From Rhodopseudomonas palustris (GTDB lineage: Bacteria > Pseudomonadota > Alphaproteobacteria > Rhizobiales > Xanthobacteraceae), in NCBI RefSeq assembly GCF_003226555.1, contig NZ_QKQS01000023.1, forward strand, positions 1-37,433: DNA of 37,433 bases, written 5' to 3'. Within the stretch, counting starts at the first letter, position 1; every line of letters starts with the position of its first letter. Below are positions 19,824-27,766 of the stretch, piece after piece. Made by a program: the position numbers and the translations under genes. Under the pieces are notes generated by a model. That model was given only the letters and a program-made list of their open reading frames with translations, searched no databases and had not been told where the DNA came from.

Positions 19824-21452
19824 ATGCTTGGACTGATGCAAGACTGGCCTTTGCTGTGTCATCGGATCATCGAGCACGCGGCCCGGATCCACGGCAACCA
19901 GGAGGTGGTCACCCGGTCGGTCGAGGGTCCGATCGTCCGCACCACCTATGCGCAGATCCATCAACGGGCGCTGAAAGTCAGCCAGATGCTGGACCGCGCC
20001 GGCATCAAGCTCGGCGACCGCGTCGCGACGATCGCCTGGAACACCGCCCGGCACCTGGAATGCTGGTACGGTATTATGGGAATCGGCGCGATCTGCCATA
20101 CGGTCAATCCGCGGCTTTTTCCGGACCAGATCGCCTGGATCGTCAATCACGCCCAGGACCGGGTGATGATCACCGATCTCACCTTCATCCCGGTGCTGGA
20201 GAAGATCGCCGACCAGATGCCGAGCATCGAGCGCTACGTGGTGCTGACCGATGCCGCGCACATGCCGCAGACCACGCTGAAGAACGCGATCGCCTATGAA
20301 GAGTGGCTGAAGGAAGCCGACGGCGACTTCGCGTGGAAGACCTTCGACGAGAACACCGCGGCGGCGATGTGCTACACCTCGGGCACCACCGGCGATCCGA
20401 AGGGCGTGCTGTATTCGCATCGCTCCAACGTGCTGCACGCGCTGATGGCCAACAATCCGGACGCGCTCGGCACCCGCGCCGCCGACACCATGCTCCCCGT
20501 CGTGCCGCTGTTCCACGCCAACAGCTGGGGCATCGCGTTCTCGGCGCCGTCGATGGGCACCAAGCTGGTGATGCCCGGCGCCAAGCTCGACGGCGCCTCG
20601 GTCTACGAGCTGCTGTCGACCGAGAAGGTGACCCACACCGCCGGCGTGCCGACCGTGTGGCTGATGCTGCTGCAGCACATGCAGAAGGAAAAGCTGACGC
20701 TGCCGGATCTGAAGATGGTGATCTGCGGCGGCTCGGCGATGCCGCGCTCGATGATCAAGGCGTTCGTCGACATGGGCGCCGAGGCCCGCCACGCCTGGGG
20801 CATGACCGAGATGAGCCCGCTCGGTACGCTCGCCACGCTGAAGCCGCCGTTCGACCAGACCACCGGCGACGCTCGGCTCGACGTGCTGGCGACGCAGGGC
20901 TATCCGCCGTTCGGCGTGCAGATGAAGATCACCGACGACGCCGGCAAGGAGGTCGACTGGGACGGCAAGACCTTCGGCCGGCTGAAAGTGTCGGGCCCGG
21001 CGATCGCCAAGAAGTACTACCGGGTCGACACCGAGATCCTCGACGATGCCGGCTTCTTCGACACCGGCGACGTCGCGACCATCGACAAGGACGGCTACAT
21101 GCGGATCACCGACCGCTCCAAGGATGTGATCAAGTCCGGCGGCGAGTGGATCTCCTCGATCGACCTGGAAAATCTCGCGGTCGGCCATCCCAAGGTGGCG
21201 GAAGCCGCGGTGATCGGCGTGTATCACCCGAAATGGGACGAACGGCCGCTCTTGATCTGCCAGCTCAAGCCCGACGTCACCTGCACCCGCGACGAGATCC
21301 TGCAATACATGGACGGCAAGATCGCCAAATGGTGGATGCCCGACGATATCGTGTTCGTCGAAGCCATCCCCCACACGGCGACCGGCAAGATCCTGAAGAC
21401 CGCGCTGCGCGATCAGTTCAAGACCTACACGCTGCCCGGCGCGGCGGCGTAG
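19824..21452 (+). CDS. Fatty-acyl-CoA ligase (AMP-forming)
   Basis: A 542-residue ANL-superfamily enzyme that activates a carboxylic acid with ATP and CoA. Motifs in order: the phosphate loop [12 protein letters not shown] (about 184-195), the ATP motif WGMTEMSP (about 325-332), the hinge-side '[32 protein letters not shown]', and the C-terminal catalytic lysine in TATGKILKT. The pattern fits medium/long-chain FadD-like ligases of the AlkK type, so a fatty or fatty-like acid is the likely substrate. Aryl acids cannot be excluded. The start ATG at 19824 has AGGAGG upstream (CAGGAGGAAATCTCGA). It stands alone, divergent from the extensin-like gene. Confidence 0.92.
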   Translation: MLGLMQDWPLLCHRIIEHAARIHGNQEVVTRSVEGPIVRTTYAQIHQRALKVSQMLDRAGIKLGDRVATIAWNTARHLECWYGIMGIGAICHTVNPRLFPDQIAWIVNHAQDRVMITDLTFIPVLEKIADQMPSIERYVVLTDAAHMPQTTLKNAIAYEEWLKEADGDFAWKTFDENTAAAMCYTSGTTGDPKGVLYSHRSNVLHALMANNPDALGTRAADTMLPVVPLFHANSWGIAFSAPSMGTKLVMPGAKLDGASVYELLSTEKVTHTAGVPTVWLMLLQHMQKEKLTLPDLKMVICGGSAMPRSMIKAFVDMGAEARHAWGMTEMSPLGTLATLKPPFDQTTGDARLDVLATQGYPPFGVQMKITDDAGKEVDWDGKTFGRLKVSGPAIAKKYYRVDTEILDDAGFFDTGDVATIDKDGYMRITDRSKDVIKSGGEWISSIDLENLAVGHPKVAEAAVIGVYHPKWDERPLLICQLKPDVTCTRDEILQYMDGKIAKWWMPDDIVFVEAIPHTATGKILKTALRDQFKTYTLPGAAA

Positions 21453-21489
21453 TCGTCTATCGTGCACTGCGTAGCAGCGGGCACAGCGC

Positions 21490-21619
21490 ACCTCTCCCGC
21501 TTGCGGGAGAGGTCGACGCGCGTAGCGCGGCGGGTGAGGGCCCTCCTCTCCGCGAGTCGCTAGCTCACCGCCTGGGGCGCCCTCACCCCAGCCCTCTCCC
21601 GCAAGCGGGAGAGGGAGCG
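21490..21619. repeat. CTCTCCCGC palindromic repeat pair
   Basis: CCTCTCCCGCTTGCGGGAGAGG and CCTCTCCCGCAAGCGGGAGAGG hairpins bound a stretch with GGGTGAGGG and CCCTCACCC, so the whole element is also an inverted repeat. It may terminate the acyl-CoA ligase transcript. Confidence 0.7.
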
Positions 21620-21685
21620 CGCTGCGGCGCGGGGCAATTACTTACCTTCCAAACGAATAGAGTGACTCCTCGTCCGCAGCGCCCT

Positions 21686-21742
21686 AACCTCTCCCCGCGT
21701 CTGCGGGGAGAGGTCGGATTGGGTAGCAATCCGGGTGAGGGG
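21686..21742. repeat. CTCTCCCC palindromic repeat
   Basis: CCTCTCCCCGC-GTCT-GCGGGGAGAGG is followed by GGGTGAGGGG. It is the same family as 18460-18652 and directly precedes the DUF559 remnant. Confidence 0.65.
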
Positions 21743-21743
21743 C

Positions 21744-21990
21744 ATGGCAATGCGCGGGGCCAAGCCGGAAGACCATCGGATTTGCACGGCGGCTGCGTGG
21801 CCATCAGACCGATGCCGAGACCGTGCTGTGGAATCGCCTGCGCAACCGCCAGATCGCGGGCTGCAAATTCGTCAGACAGATGCCGATCGGGCCTTACATC
21901 TGCGACTTCGTCTGCCGCGACCAGATGCTGGTGATCGAGACAACCCGAGCTGAGCATGCATGCGCGCCAATGCCCTGCCCGGCCCCTCAC
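21744..21990 (+). pseudogene. Broken DUF559 (Vsr-like endonuclease fold) gene
   Basis: In frame with position 21780 onward the translation reads FARRLRGHQTDAETVLWNRL, RQIAGCKFVRQMPIGPYI and CDFVCRDQMLVIE. This is the recognisable core of DUF559 proteins, predicted nucleases of the very-short-patch-repair fold. The upstream ATG (21744 or 21750) is in another frame, so one base appears to have been gained near 21780. After VIE the expected 'DG..H' end is replaced by unrelated residues that run into a CTCTCCCC repeat. The remnant is about 75 codons, against over 110 for intact members as I recall them. I judge it non-functional. Confidence 0.6.
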
Positions 21991-22022
21991 CCCGCAGAAG
22001 GGCGGGGAGAGGGAGCGCGCTG
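21985..22022. repeat. CTCTCCCC-type repeat fragment
   Basis: GCCCCTCACCCCGC...GGCGGGGAGAGGG is of the same family as the other copies. It closes the DUF559 remnant and lies just past the end of the DUF2848 gene. Confidence 0.55.
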
Positions 22023-22047
22023 TGCGTGGGGAGCGGACTTGCGACTC

Positions 22048-22740
22048 TCAGCCCAACACCGGCAACGTTCGCACGTCGTAGCCGCTGCTGATGCTGCGGT
22101 TGAGGACCGGGTCGCTGAGTTCGTACTCGAAGCGCGTCGCCGGGCGGATGCCGCCTTTGGCGGCGAAGGTGCCGCCGAATAGCGCGGCGCCCTCGGGCAG
22201 GCACGCCTGGCCGAATTCGCGCTCGATCAGCTCTGCCGGGGGCAGCATGCCGGACAGCGTGCCTTCCTGATACAGCACGCGCTCGCCGCCGATGGTGGCG
22301 AACGAGCGCAGTACGAGCTGGTCCCAATGCGCCGCGACCTCGTCCACCGCCCACAGCTCGGGCGCGACCGGCTTGTCGCAAATCTGCTTGGACACGGTGA
22401 TGTTGTAGGTCTCGACCTTGCGGTCGGTATGGTCCGAGCCGACGCCGACATAGAGCTTGCCGCCGGACTTGATCAGCACGAACTCGACCTCGCCGCTGGA
22501 ATTCTCGTCGCTGCACTCGATCGCGGTGCGGGTCGTCAGCCGGCTGGCGGCGACGCGGTAGTAGATCGGCGTCGAGGCCGGCGGCGCAATGCCGAGCTCT
22601 TCGAGTTCCTTGATGTGCTTGTCGCGCGCCACCGGATCGCGGCCGGTCCAGCCGGCGATGATCAGATCGCCGATCTGGATTGAGTGCGGGACCTTGCGGC
22701 CCTGTTCGTGGACGACGAATTCGACGGGGGCGGCATACAT
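22048..22740 (-). CDS. DUF2848 family protein
   Basis: A 230-residue cytoplasmic protein matching the DUF2848 pattern (IQIGDLIIAGWTGRDPVARDKHIKELEELGI near the start; SSGEVEFVLI; VGVGSDHTDRKVE; LPEGAALFGGTF near the end). These proteins look distantly like fumarylacetoacetate hydrolases. Acidic residues in the SSGEVEF and GSDHTDR motifs could hold a metal. No reaction is established that I know of. It is the last gene of the monooxygenase/transporter operon, about 80 bases after the binding-protein gene. That suggests it hydrolyses or decarboxylates a product of the imported compound (inference). Confidence 0.75.
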   Translation of the reverse strand: MYAAPVEFVVHEQGRKVPHSIQIGDLIIAGWTGRDPVARDKHIKELEELGIAPPASTPIYYRVAASRLTTRTAIECSDENSSGEVEFVLIKSGGKLYVGVGSDHTDRKVETYNITVSKQICDKPVAPELWAVDEVAAHWDQLVLRSFATIGGERVLYQEGTLSGMLPPAELIEREFGQACLPEGAALFGGTFAAKGGIRPATRFEYELSDPVLNRSISSGYDVRTLPVLG

Positions 22741-22820
22741 GGCTGGTCTCGCGAGATGGACGGCTGAACGAGTATCGTGCGGGGACGGCGTCGCCGCCCC
22801 GCACGATGCGGATGAGTGAA

Positions 22821-23996
22821 CTACTGGCCCTTGCGGGTGTCGAGCAGATGCCAGCTCTGGTCGCCTGCTTCGATGACGTAGATCGGCTTGATGGCGTCGC
22901 GATCTTCGGCGAACGAGATTTCACCTTCAAGCGCGGCGAAGCCCTTCAACTTGGCCAGATCGTCCCGGATCGCGGTGCGCTCGGCCGCGACCTTGCCGGC
23001 ATCGCCGGTGGTCTTGGCGGTCTTCATCGCTTCGGCCAGCAGATAGACGATATCGTAAGCCGACGCATCCTGCTGGTTCGGCTCCAGCCGGGTCATGCCG
23101 GCTTCCTTGGCCCGCGTCGCGAATTCCTTGGCGAACGCCTTGGTGCGGTCGTTGAGCTCGGCAAAGAACGTGGTGCCAATCGTCATCGAATTGCCGGCAC
23201 CGGCCATCCGGCGCGGCAGATCGGGATCGGCCACCGTGGTGCCGCCGACCAGCCGCGCGCTGACGCCCTGGCGCTTCAGTTCCTTGGCGAGGTTGATGGC
23301 GGCTTCCGGCGGCGCGCCGAGGCCGATCAGGTCCGGCTTCATCTGCGCGAGCTGCGAAACCTGCGGCGACAGATCGAAGGCGTTGTACTGAAAGTCGACC
23401 GCGCCCTTGTCGGCGATGTCGAACTTCTTGAACAGCGCCGGCAGCACCTTGGTGCCGACCGCCTTGGACACGGTGTCGTCGGTCGCGAATGCGGTGGCGC
23501 CGGTCGCCATCGGCAGCTTCTTGTCGCGCAGCGTCGCCAGCACTTCGGAGATCACGGTGCCTTCGTCGCGGGTGTTGCGGAAGCCGTAGGTGAAGCCCTT
23601 GGTCAGACCGGGCGCAGACGACGACATCGACATCTGCACGATGCCGAGACGCTCGCCGGCGGGAAATGCGACGCGCACTTCGCCGGAGGAGAACGGGCCG
23701 ATTACCGCGAGCGCCTTGTTGTCCTCGGCGAACTGCCGCACCGCGAGCGCGGCCTGCTTGGGATCGCCGCCGGTGTCGAACTTGACCAGCTTGATCTTGT
23801 TGCCGCCGATGCCGCCCTTGGCGTTGATCTCGTCGACCGCCATGTCGACCGCGACCTCGTTGGTGTTGGCGAGGCTGACATAGGGGCCGGTCTTGGCCAT
23901 CGAGAATCCGAGCACGAGGTCGGCCGCCTGCGCGCCTCCCGCGAACCCGCCGATCAGTCCGAGCGCGACACCCGCCGCCACCATATTCGCCTTCAT
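22821..23996 (-). CDS. Branched-chain-type ABC transporter substrate-binding protein
   Basis: A 391-residue periplasmic binding protein of the LivK/Leu-Ile-Val class (peripla_BP_6). Its signal peptide is cut after GGAQA (about 23), and the mature protein starts ADLVLGFSMAKTGPYVSLAN. In R. palustris many members of this class bind aromatic or dicarboxylic acids and not amino acids, and the operon's monooxygenase points that way. I chose the ATG at 23996, with AGAGGAAC upstream; the frame extends further but without signal-peptide logic. It is encoded downstream of its own permease and ATPase genes, with a 19-base gap. Confidence 0.92.
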   Translation of the reverse strand: MKANMVAAGVALGLIGGFAGGAQAADLVLGFSMAKTGPYVSLANTNEVAVDMAVDEINAKGGIGGNKIKLVKFDTGGDPKQAALAVRQFAEDNKALAVIGPFSSGEVRVAFPAGERLGIVQMSMSSSAPGLTKGFTYGFRNTRDEGTVISEVLATLRDKKLPMATGATAFATDDTVSKAVGTKVLPALFKKFDIADKGAVDFQYNAFDLSPQVSQLAQMKPDLIGLGAPPEAAINLAKELKRQGVSARLVGGTTVADPDLPRRMAGAGNSMTIGTTFFAELNDRTKAFAKEFATRAKEAGMTRLEPNQQDASAYDIVYLLAEAMKTAKTTGDAGKVAAERTAIRDDLAKLKGFAALEGEISFAEDRDAIKPIYVIEAGDQSWHLLDTRKGQ

Positions 23997-24015
23997 CAGC
24001 CTGTTCCTCTTCTCT

Positions 24016-24777
24016 TCATTGAGAGCCCACCCGCATCGGCTGCGGCTCGCCGGACGACTCGGCGCTACCGCCGAGATAGGCTTCGAGCAGCCGATGATCG
24101 TTGCGCAGCGCGTCACAAGGACCGGCCACCGCGACCTTGCCGAGTTCGAGCACGGTGGCGCTGTGTGCGACCGACAGCGCCTTGCCGGTGTTCTGCTCGA
24201 CCAGCACGATCGTCAGCCCGCTGCGGTTCATTTCCTGGATCAGATCGAACACCTTGGAGACGAACAGCGGCGACAGGCCGAGCGACGGCTCGTCCAGCAT
24301 CAACACCTGCGGCCGCGCCACCATCGCCCGGCCGATCGCCACCATCTGCTGCTCACCGCCGGACAGCGTCGCCGCCGGCGTATGGCGGCGCTGGCCGAGA
24401 TTGGGGAAGCGCTCGTAGATCGCGGCGATCTCGCTGCGCACCGCCGGGCGGTCGCGGCGCAGATGCGCGCCGAGCAGCAGGTTCTCTTCGACCGTCAGCG
24501 ACACCAGCACCTGCCGCCCTTCCGGGACGAGGACCAGCCCCTTGGCCAATCTGGTATGCGGGCGGGCGCGCGACAGATCGGCGTCGCGGAACAGGATGCG
24601 GCCGCGCGCGGCTGGCACCGCGCCCATGATGCCGAGCAGCAACGTGGTCTTGCCGGCGCCGTTGGCGCCCAGCACGGTGACGATCTCGCCTTCCTCGACG
24701 CTGAGCGAGACGCCATCGAGCGCGGTGACACCCCCATAGGCGACGGTGAGATCGGAGACGGACAGGATCGCGCTCAT
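24016..24777 (-). CDS. livF: ABC transporter ATP-binding protein, LivF type
   Basis: A 253-residue ATPase of the branched-chain/aromatic-acid uptake system on the cytoplasmic face of the membrane. Walker A GANGAGKTT (about 37-45), signature LSGGEQQM, Walker B VLMLDEPSLGLSP and the switch-histidine region IVLVEQN are all intact. The short form and the 'PEGRQVLVSLTVEENL' block are LivF hallmarks. The ATG overlaps the livG stop (ATGA). The symbol denotes the family, and the substrate is unknown. Confidence 0.93.
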   Translation of the reverse strand: MSAILSVSDLTVAYGGVTALDGVSLSVEEGEIVTVLGANGAGKTTLLLGIMGAVPAARGRILFRDADLSRARPHTRLAKGLVLVPEGRQVLVSLTVEENLLLGAHLRRDRPAVRSEIAAIYERFPNLGQRRHTPAATLSGGEQQMVAIGRAMVARPQVLMLDEPSLGLSPLFVSKVFDLIQEMNRSGLTIVLVEQNTGKALSVAHSATVLELGKVAVAGPCDALRNDHRLLEAYLGGSAESSGEPQPMRVGSQ

Positions 24778-25544
24778 GCGGCCTGCTCCGCGCCGAGATA
24801 GGCGGTGCGCACCACCGCGTCGTGCTGCACGACCGACAGCGGCCCCTCGGCGATCTTGCTGCCGAAATTCAGCACCACGACGTGGTCGCAGATGGTGTCG
24901 ACGAAATGCATGTCGTGCTCGACGATCAGGAGCGTGATGCCGCGCGCCTTCAGCGCTTCGAGATGCGCGGTGAGCGCCTGAGTTTCGACCGGGTTGAGGC
25001 CCGCCGCCGGCTCGTCGAGCATCAGCAGAGAGGCGCCGGCCAGCGTGGCGCGGACGAGGTCGATCCGCTTGCGGATGCCGTAAGGCAGCTCGCTGACCGT
25101 CGCGTCGGCGTAGGCGCCGAGCCCCATCTCGTCGAGCGCGGCGACCACTTCGCGCCGCCAGCGGTGGTTCGGGATCAGCCGGAACGGCGTCAGCAGGTTG
25201 AGAAGGCCGGCGGCGCGAACATGCTGGCCGACCAGCAGGTTCTCCCACACGGTGAGATGCTGCATCAGCCGCACGTTCTGGAAGCTGCGGGCGATGCCGA
25301 GCCCGATCCGGCGGCGCGACGCCATGTTGGTGATGTCGCGCCCGTCGAACGACACCGCGCCGGAATCGGGGCGGAACACGCCGCTGACCATGTTGAACGC
25401 CGTGGTCTTGCCGGCGCCGTTCGGGCCGATCAGCCCGACGGTCTGGCCGCGCGCCACCGAGAAGCTGAGCTCGCGGATGACGCGCAGGCCCCCGAACGAT
25501 TTCGAGACGTTGTCGAGCGCGAGCAGCGGAGCCTGGGCACTCAT
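24774..25544 (-). CDS. livG: ABC transporter ATP-binding protein, LivG type
   Basis: A 256-residue partner ATPase with Walker A GPNGAGKTT (about 39-47), 'ARSFQNVRLMQHLTVWENLLVGQH' and 'LLMLDEPAAGLNP', the usual LivG layout. The signature region is 'LPYGIRKRIDLVRA', in place of LSGGQ. This is the normal LivG variant (LPYGxQR class), here with Ile-Arg-Lys. It overlaps both livM and livF by 4 bases, so the ATPases and permease are translationally coupled. Confidence 0.93.
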   Translation of the reverse strand: MSAQAPLLALDNVSKSFGGLRVIRELSFSVARGQTVGLIGPNGAGKTTAFNMVSGVFRPDSGAVSFDGRDITNMASRRRIGLGIARSFQNVRLMQHLTVWENLLVGQHVRAAGLLNLLTPFRLIPNHRWRREVVAALDEMGLGAYADATVSELPYGIRKRIDLVRATLAGASLLMLDEPAAGLNPVETQALTAHLEALKARGITLLIVEHDMHFVDTICDHVVVLNFGSKIAEGPLSVVQHDAVVRTAYLGAEQAA

Positions 25545-26401
25545 GGCTGAGCCCCCGGTGCGGCAGGCTTGCGCCCGAACAGCCGGCCGATGCCGCGCAG
25601 CGCCGTCGACGTCACCAGCCCCTGCGGACGCACCGCCATGAAGGCGACGATCAGCGCGGCGAAAATCACGTAACGCCAGGCCTCGCCGGCCCGCAGCAGC
25701 TCCGGCACCAGGCTGAAGAACAGCGCGCCGACCAGCGGGCCCCACACCGTCTGGGTGCCGCCGAGCAGCACGTACAGCACCGTGTAGATGCTGAGCTGGA
25801 CGCTGAAGTGCTGCGCCTCGATGAAACTGAAATGATGCGCGTACAGCCCGCCGCCGATGCCGGCGATCGCCGCACCGAGCGTGAACGCCGCGACCTGCAG
25901 GCCCCACACTTTGAGACCGAGCAGATCGGCGACCAGCCGGTCGTTCTTGATCGCGGTGAGATACAGCGTGAAGCGGGTCTGCGACAGCCCGACCACGAAC
26001 AGCACGATCGCAGCCGTCACCGAGAACACCGCGACTGGCGACGCATAGGTCGAGACCGGATAGCCGGCCGCCGCGCCGACCACCTCGAGATTGAGGAACA
26101 CCGCCGAGATCACCTGGCCGAGCGCGAAGGTGGCGAGCGCCAGATAAATGCCGTGGGTGCGCAGGATCGGCACCGCGACTAGCAGCGCCAGCCCACCGGC
26201 CGCGAGTCCCCCGGCCGGAATCGCTGCAGCGAGCGACCAGCCCATTTCGTTGGTGAGATACGCCGCCGTGTAGGCACCGATGGCCATGAAGCCGGCGATG
26301 CCGAGATTGAGCTGACCGGCGACCAGCGGCAGATACACCGCATAGGCCGCCATGATGTTGAAGCACAGGATGATCAGGACGCCGGTCTGATAGCCGCTCA
26401 T
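25541..26401 (-). CDS. livM: ABC transporter permease, LivM type
   Basis: A 286-residue integral membrane protein with about eight or nine hydrophobic segments and the conserved 'LNLGIAGFMAIGAYTAAYL' and 'GIGGGLYAHHF' motifs of BPD_transp_2 permeases. It forms the channel with LivH. The ATG at 26401 shares its first base with the livH stop (TGATG), and the GTG at 26404 is less likely. The C-terminus is polar (RLFGRKPAAPGAQP). Confidence 0.92.
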   Translation of the reverse strand: MSGYQTGVLIILCFNIMAAYAVYLPLVAGQLNLGIAGFMAIGAYTAAYLTNEMGWSLAAAIPAGGLAAGGLALLVAVPILRTHGIYLALATFALGQVISAVFLNLEVVGAAAGYPVSTYASPVAVFSVTAAIVLFVVGLSQTRFTLYLTAIKNDRLVADLLGLKVWGLQVAAFTLGAAIAGIGGGLYAHHFSFIEAQHFSVQLSIYTVLYVLLGGTQTVWGPLVGALFFSLVPELLRAGEAWRYVIFAALIVAFMAVRPQGLVTSTALRGIGRLFGRKPAAPGAQP

Positions 26402-27273
26402 CACAGCTTCTCCCGGATCGCCGGCTTGCCGAACAAGCCATGTGGCCGCAGGATCAACAGCAACAGCAGCGAGCCATAGACCGCGATGTTGACGGTGTCG
26501 GCGCCGAACGCCCAGATCGAACCGACTTCGATCAGGCCGATGATCAGCCCGCCGATCACCGCGCCCCAGACGCTGCCCATGCCGCCGATGATCATCGCGG
26601 CGACGCCTTTGAAGCCGACGCCCTCGCCCATGAACGGCGACACCTGCAGATAGCTGAGCGCGAACATCACGCCGCCGAGTGCGGTGAACAACGCGGTCAG
26701 CACGAAGATCTTCGGCACCAGGCGGCCGACGTCGACTCCGAGCAGCACCGCGGTCGCGCGGCTCTCGGCGATCGCGCGGATCTGGCGACCGAGATTGGTG
26801 TGGCCGAGCAGGAACGACAGCCCGAGTACCAGCGCGAAGGTCAGCACCAGGCTGATCGCCTGCGCGGCGCCGATCACCAGACCGCCGATGCGAAAGTTGA
26901 AATCACCGAGCAGCGATGGAAACGTCTGCTGATCGGAGCCGACGCCGACCAGCACCAGATTCTCCAGCAGCACCAGAAATCCCAGCGACGACACCAGCGG
27001 CACTTCCGGATCGGCGCCGCGGGTGCGCCGATAGGACAGTTGCTCGACCGCGAGCGACACCAGAGCCGCGGCGGCGAGCGCAACGCCGATCGCGGCCGCC
27101 CAATGCCAGCCTTGGGTCAGGAACACCCAGCTCACCATGCCGCCGATCATGAACAGGCCGGGAATGGAGAAGTTGAGGAAGTTGAGGATGCCGATCGCGA
27201 GGGTGAAGGACACCCCCACCAGCACATAGATCGAGCCGAGCATCAGGCCGTTGATCAGCTGCTGCGCGATCAT
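26401..27273 (-). CDS. livH: ABC transporter permease, LivH type
   Basis: A 290-residue permease with about eight membrane segments and the LivH marks 'LNGLMLGSIYVLVGVSFTLA'-like start, 'LNFSIPGLFMIGGM' and 'AVIGGLIIGLIEV'. The ATG at 27273 has GGAGA about six bases upstream, so I prefer it to the GTG at 27288. It is the first transporter gene after the cupin, with a 99-base gap in which I saw no clear terminator. Together with LivMGF and the binding protein it makes a complete importer. Confidence 0.92.
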   Translation of the reverse strand: MIAQQLINGLMLGSIYVLVGVSFTLAIGILNFLNFSIPGLFMIGGMVSWVFLTQGWHWAAAIGVALAAAALVSLAVEQLSYRRTRGADPEVPLVSSLGFLVLLENLVLVGVGSDQQTFPSLLGDFNFRIGGLVIGAAQAISLVLTFALVLGLSFLLGHTNLGRQIRAIAESRATAVLLGVDVGRLVPKIFVLTALFTALGGVMFALSYLQVSPFMGEGVGFKGVAAMIIGGMGSVWGAVIGGLIIGLIEVGSIWAFGADTVNIAVYGSLLLLLILRPHGLFGKPAIREKL

Positions 27274-27372
27274 GCCCGATCTCCGCACGCCGGAGCGGCC
27301 CGAGCCGTATCGGCCCGGTCGCCGCGGCCAGAGCCGCCGAAAGTGCTGGGGGAGAGGTCCGTCATCGCGCGC

Positions 27373-27753
27373 TTACACCGGGTCGAAGTAGTGCAGTTCG
27401 AACAGCACGCAGCCGGTCTCGGACTTGAACGGACCGTGGAACGCGCCCGGCGGGCGACACGCATAGGTGAACGGCTTGAAGCTCTCGCCACCTTGGCCGT
27501 TCTCGTCGTTGCCGACGGTGAGATCGCCGGAGACCAGGAACACTTCTTCCCAGTATTCGTGCACGAACGGCTTGGTGGTGAACTCGCCCGGCTCGAACCG
27601 CAGCAGGCGGCTGCGCGAGCCGCGGCGGTTCTCTTCGTCGAGGCCGCCGGACAGGATCTTCTGCTGGATGCCCTTGGGATAGCCGGCCGGCACTTCCCAG
27701 CCCGTGCTCATGTCGACGGCACGGAATTCGTCGTGGATCTTGTTGACAGCCAT
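27373..27753 (-). CDS. Small cupin-domain protein
   Basis: A 126-residue single-domain cupin (ChrR-like). The metal-binding motif 1 is FVHEYWEEVFLVSGDLTVG (His, Glu, Glu), and motif 2 has PPGAFHGPF with the second His, so a bound Fe, Mn or Zn is likely. The protein could be a small dioxygenase, an isomerase or a sensor. It sits between the monooxygenase (13 bases away) and livH in one operon, so it probably acts on the monooxygenase substrate or product. I chose the second of two adjacent ATGs because AGGAG is then six bases away. Confidence 0.8.
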   Translation of the reverse strand: MAVNKIHDEFRAVDMSTGWEVPAGYPKGIQQKILSGGLDEENRRGSRSRLLRFEPGEFTTKPFVHEYWEEVFLVSGDLTVGNDENGQGGESFKPFTYACRPPGAFHGPFKSETGCVLFELHYFDPV

Positions 27754-27766
27754 CATGCGCTCCTGA

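Larger units (their letters stand above)
21453..22047. other. Repeat-filled gap between acyl-CoA ligase and DUF2848 gene
   Basis: About 600 bases with no intact gene. It holds CTCTCCCC-type repeats (21490-21619, 21686-21742, 21985-22022) and a broken DUF559 coding stretch between the last two. Confidence 0.6.

Noticed and set aside
19707-21491. Minus-strand extension of the extensin-like frame to 946 residues
   Set aside because: The extension is antisense to the acyl-CoA ligase and has no family motifs or signal peptide. The protein-like part begins near 19706.
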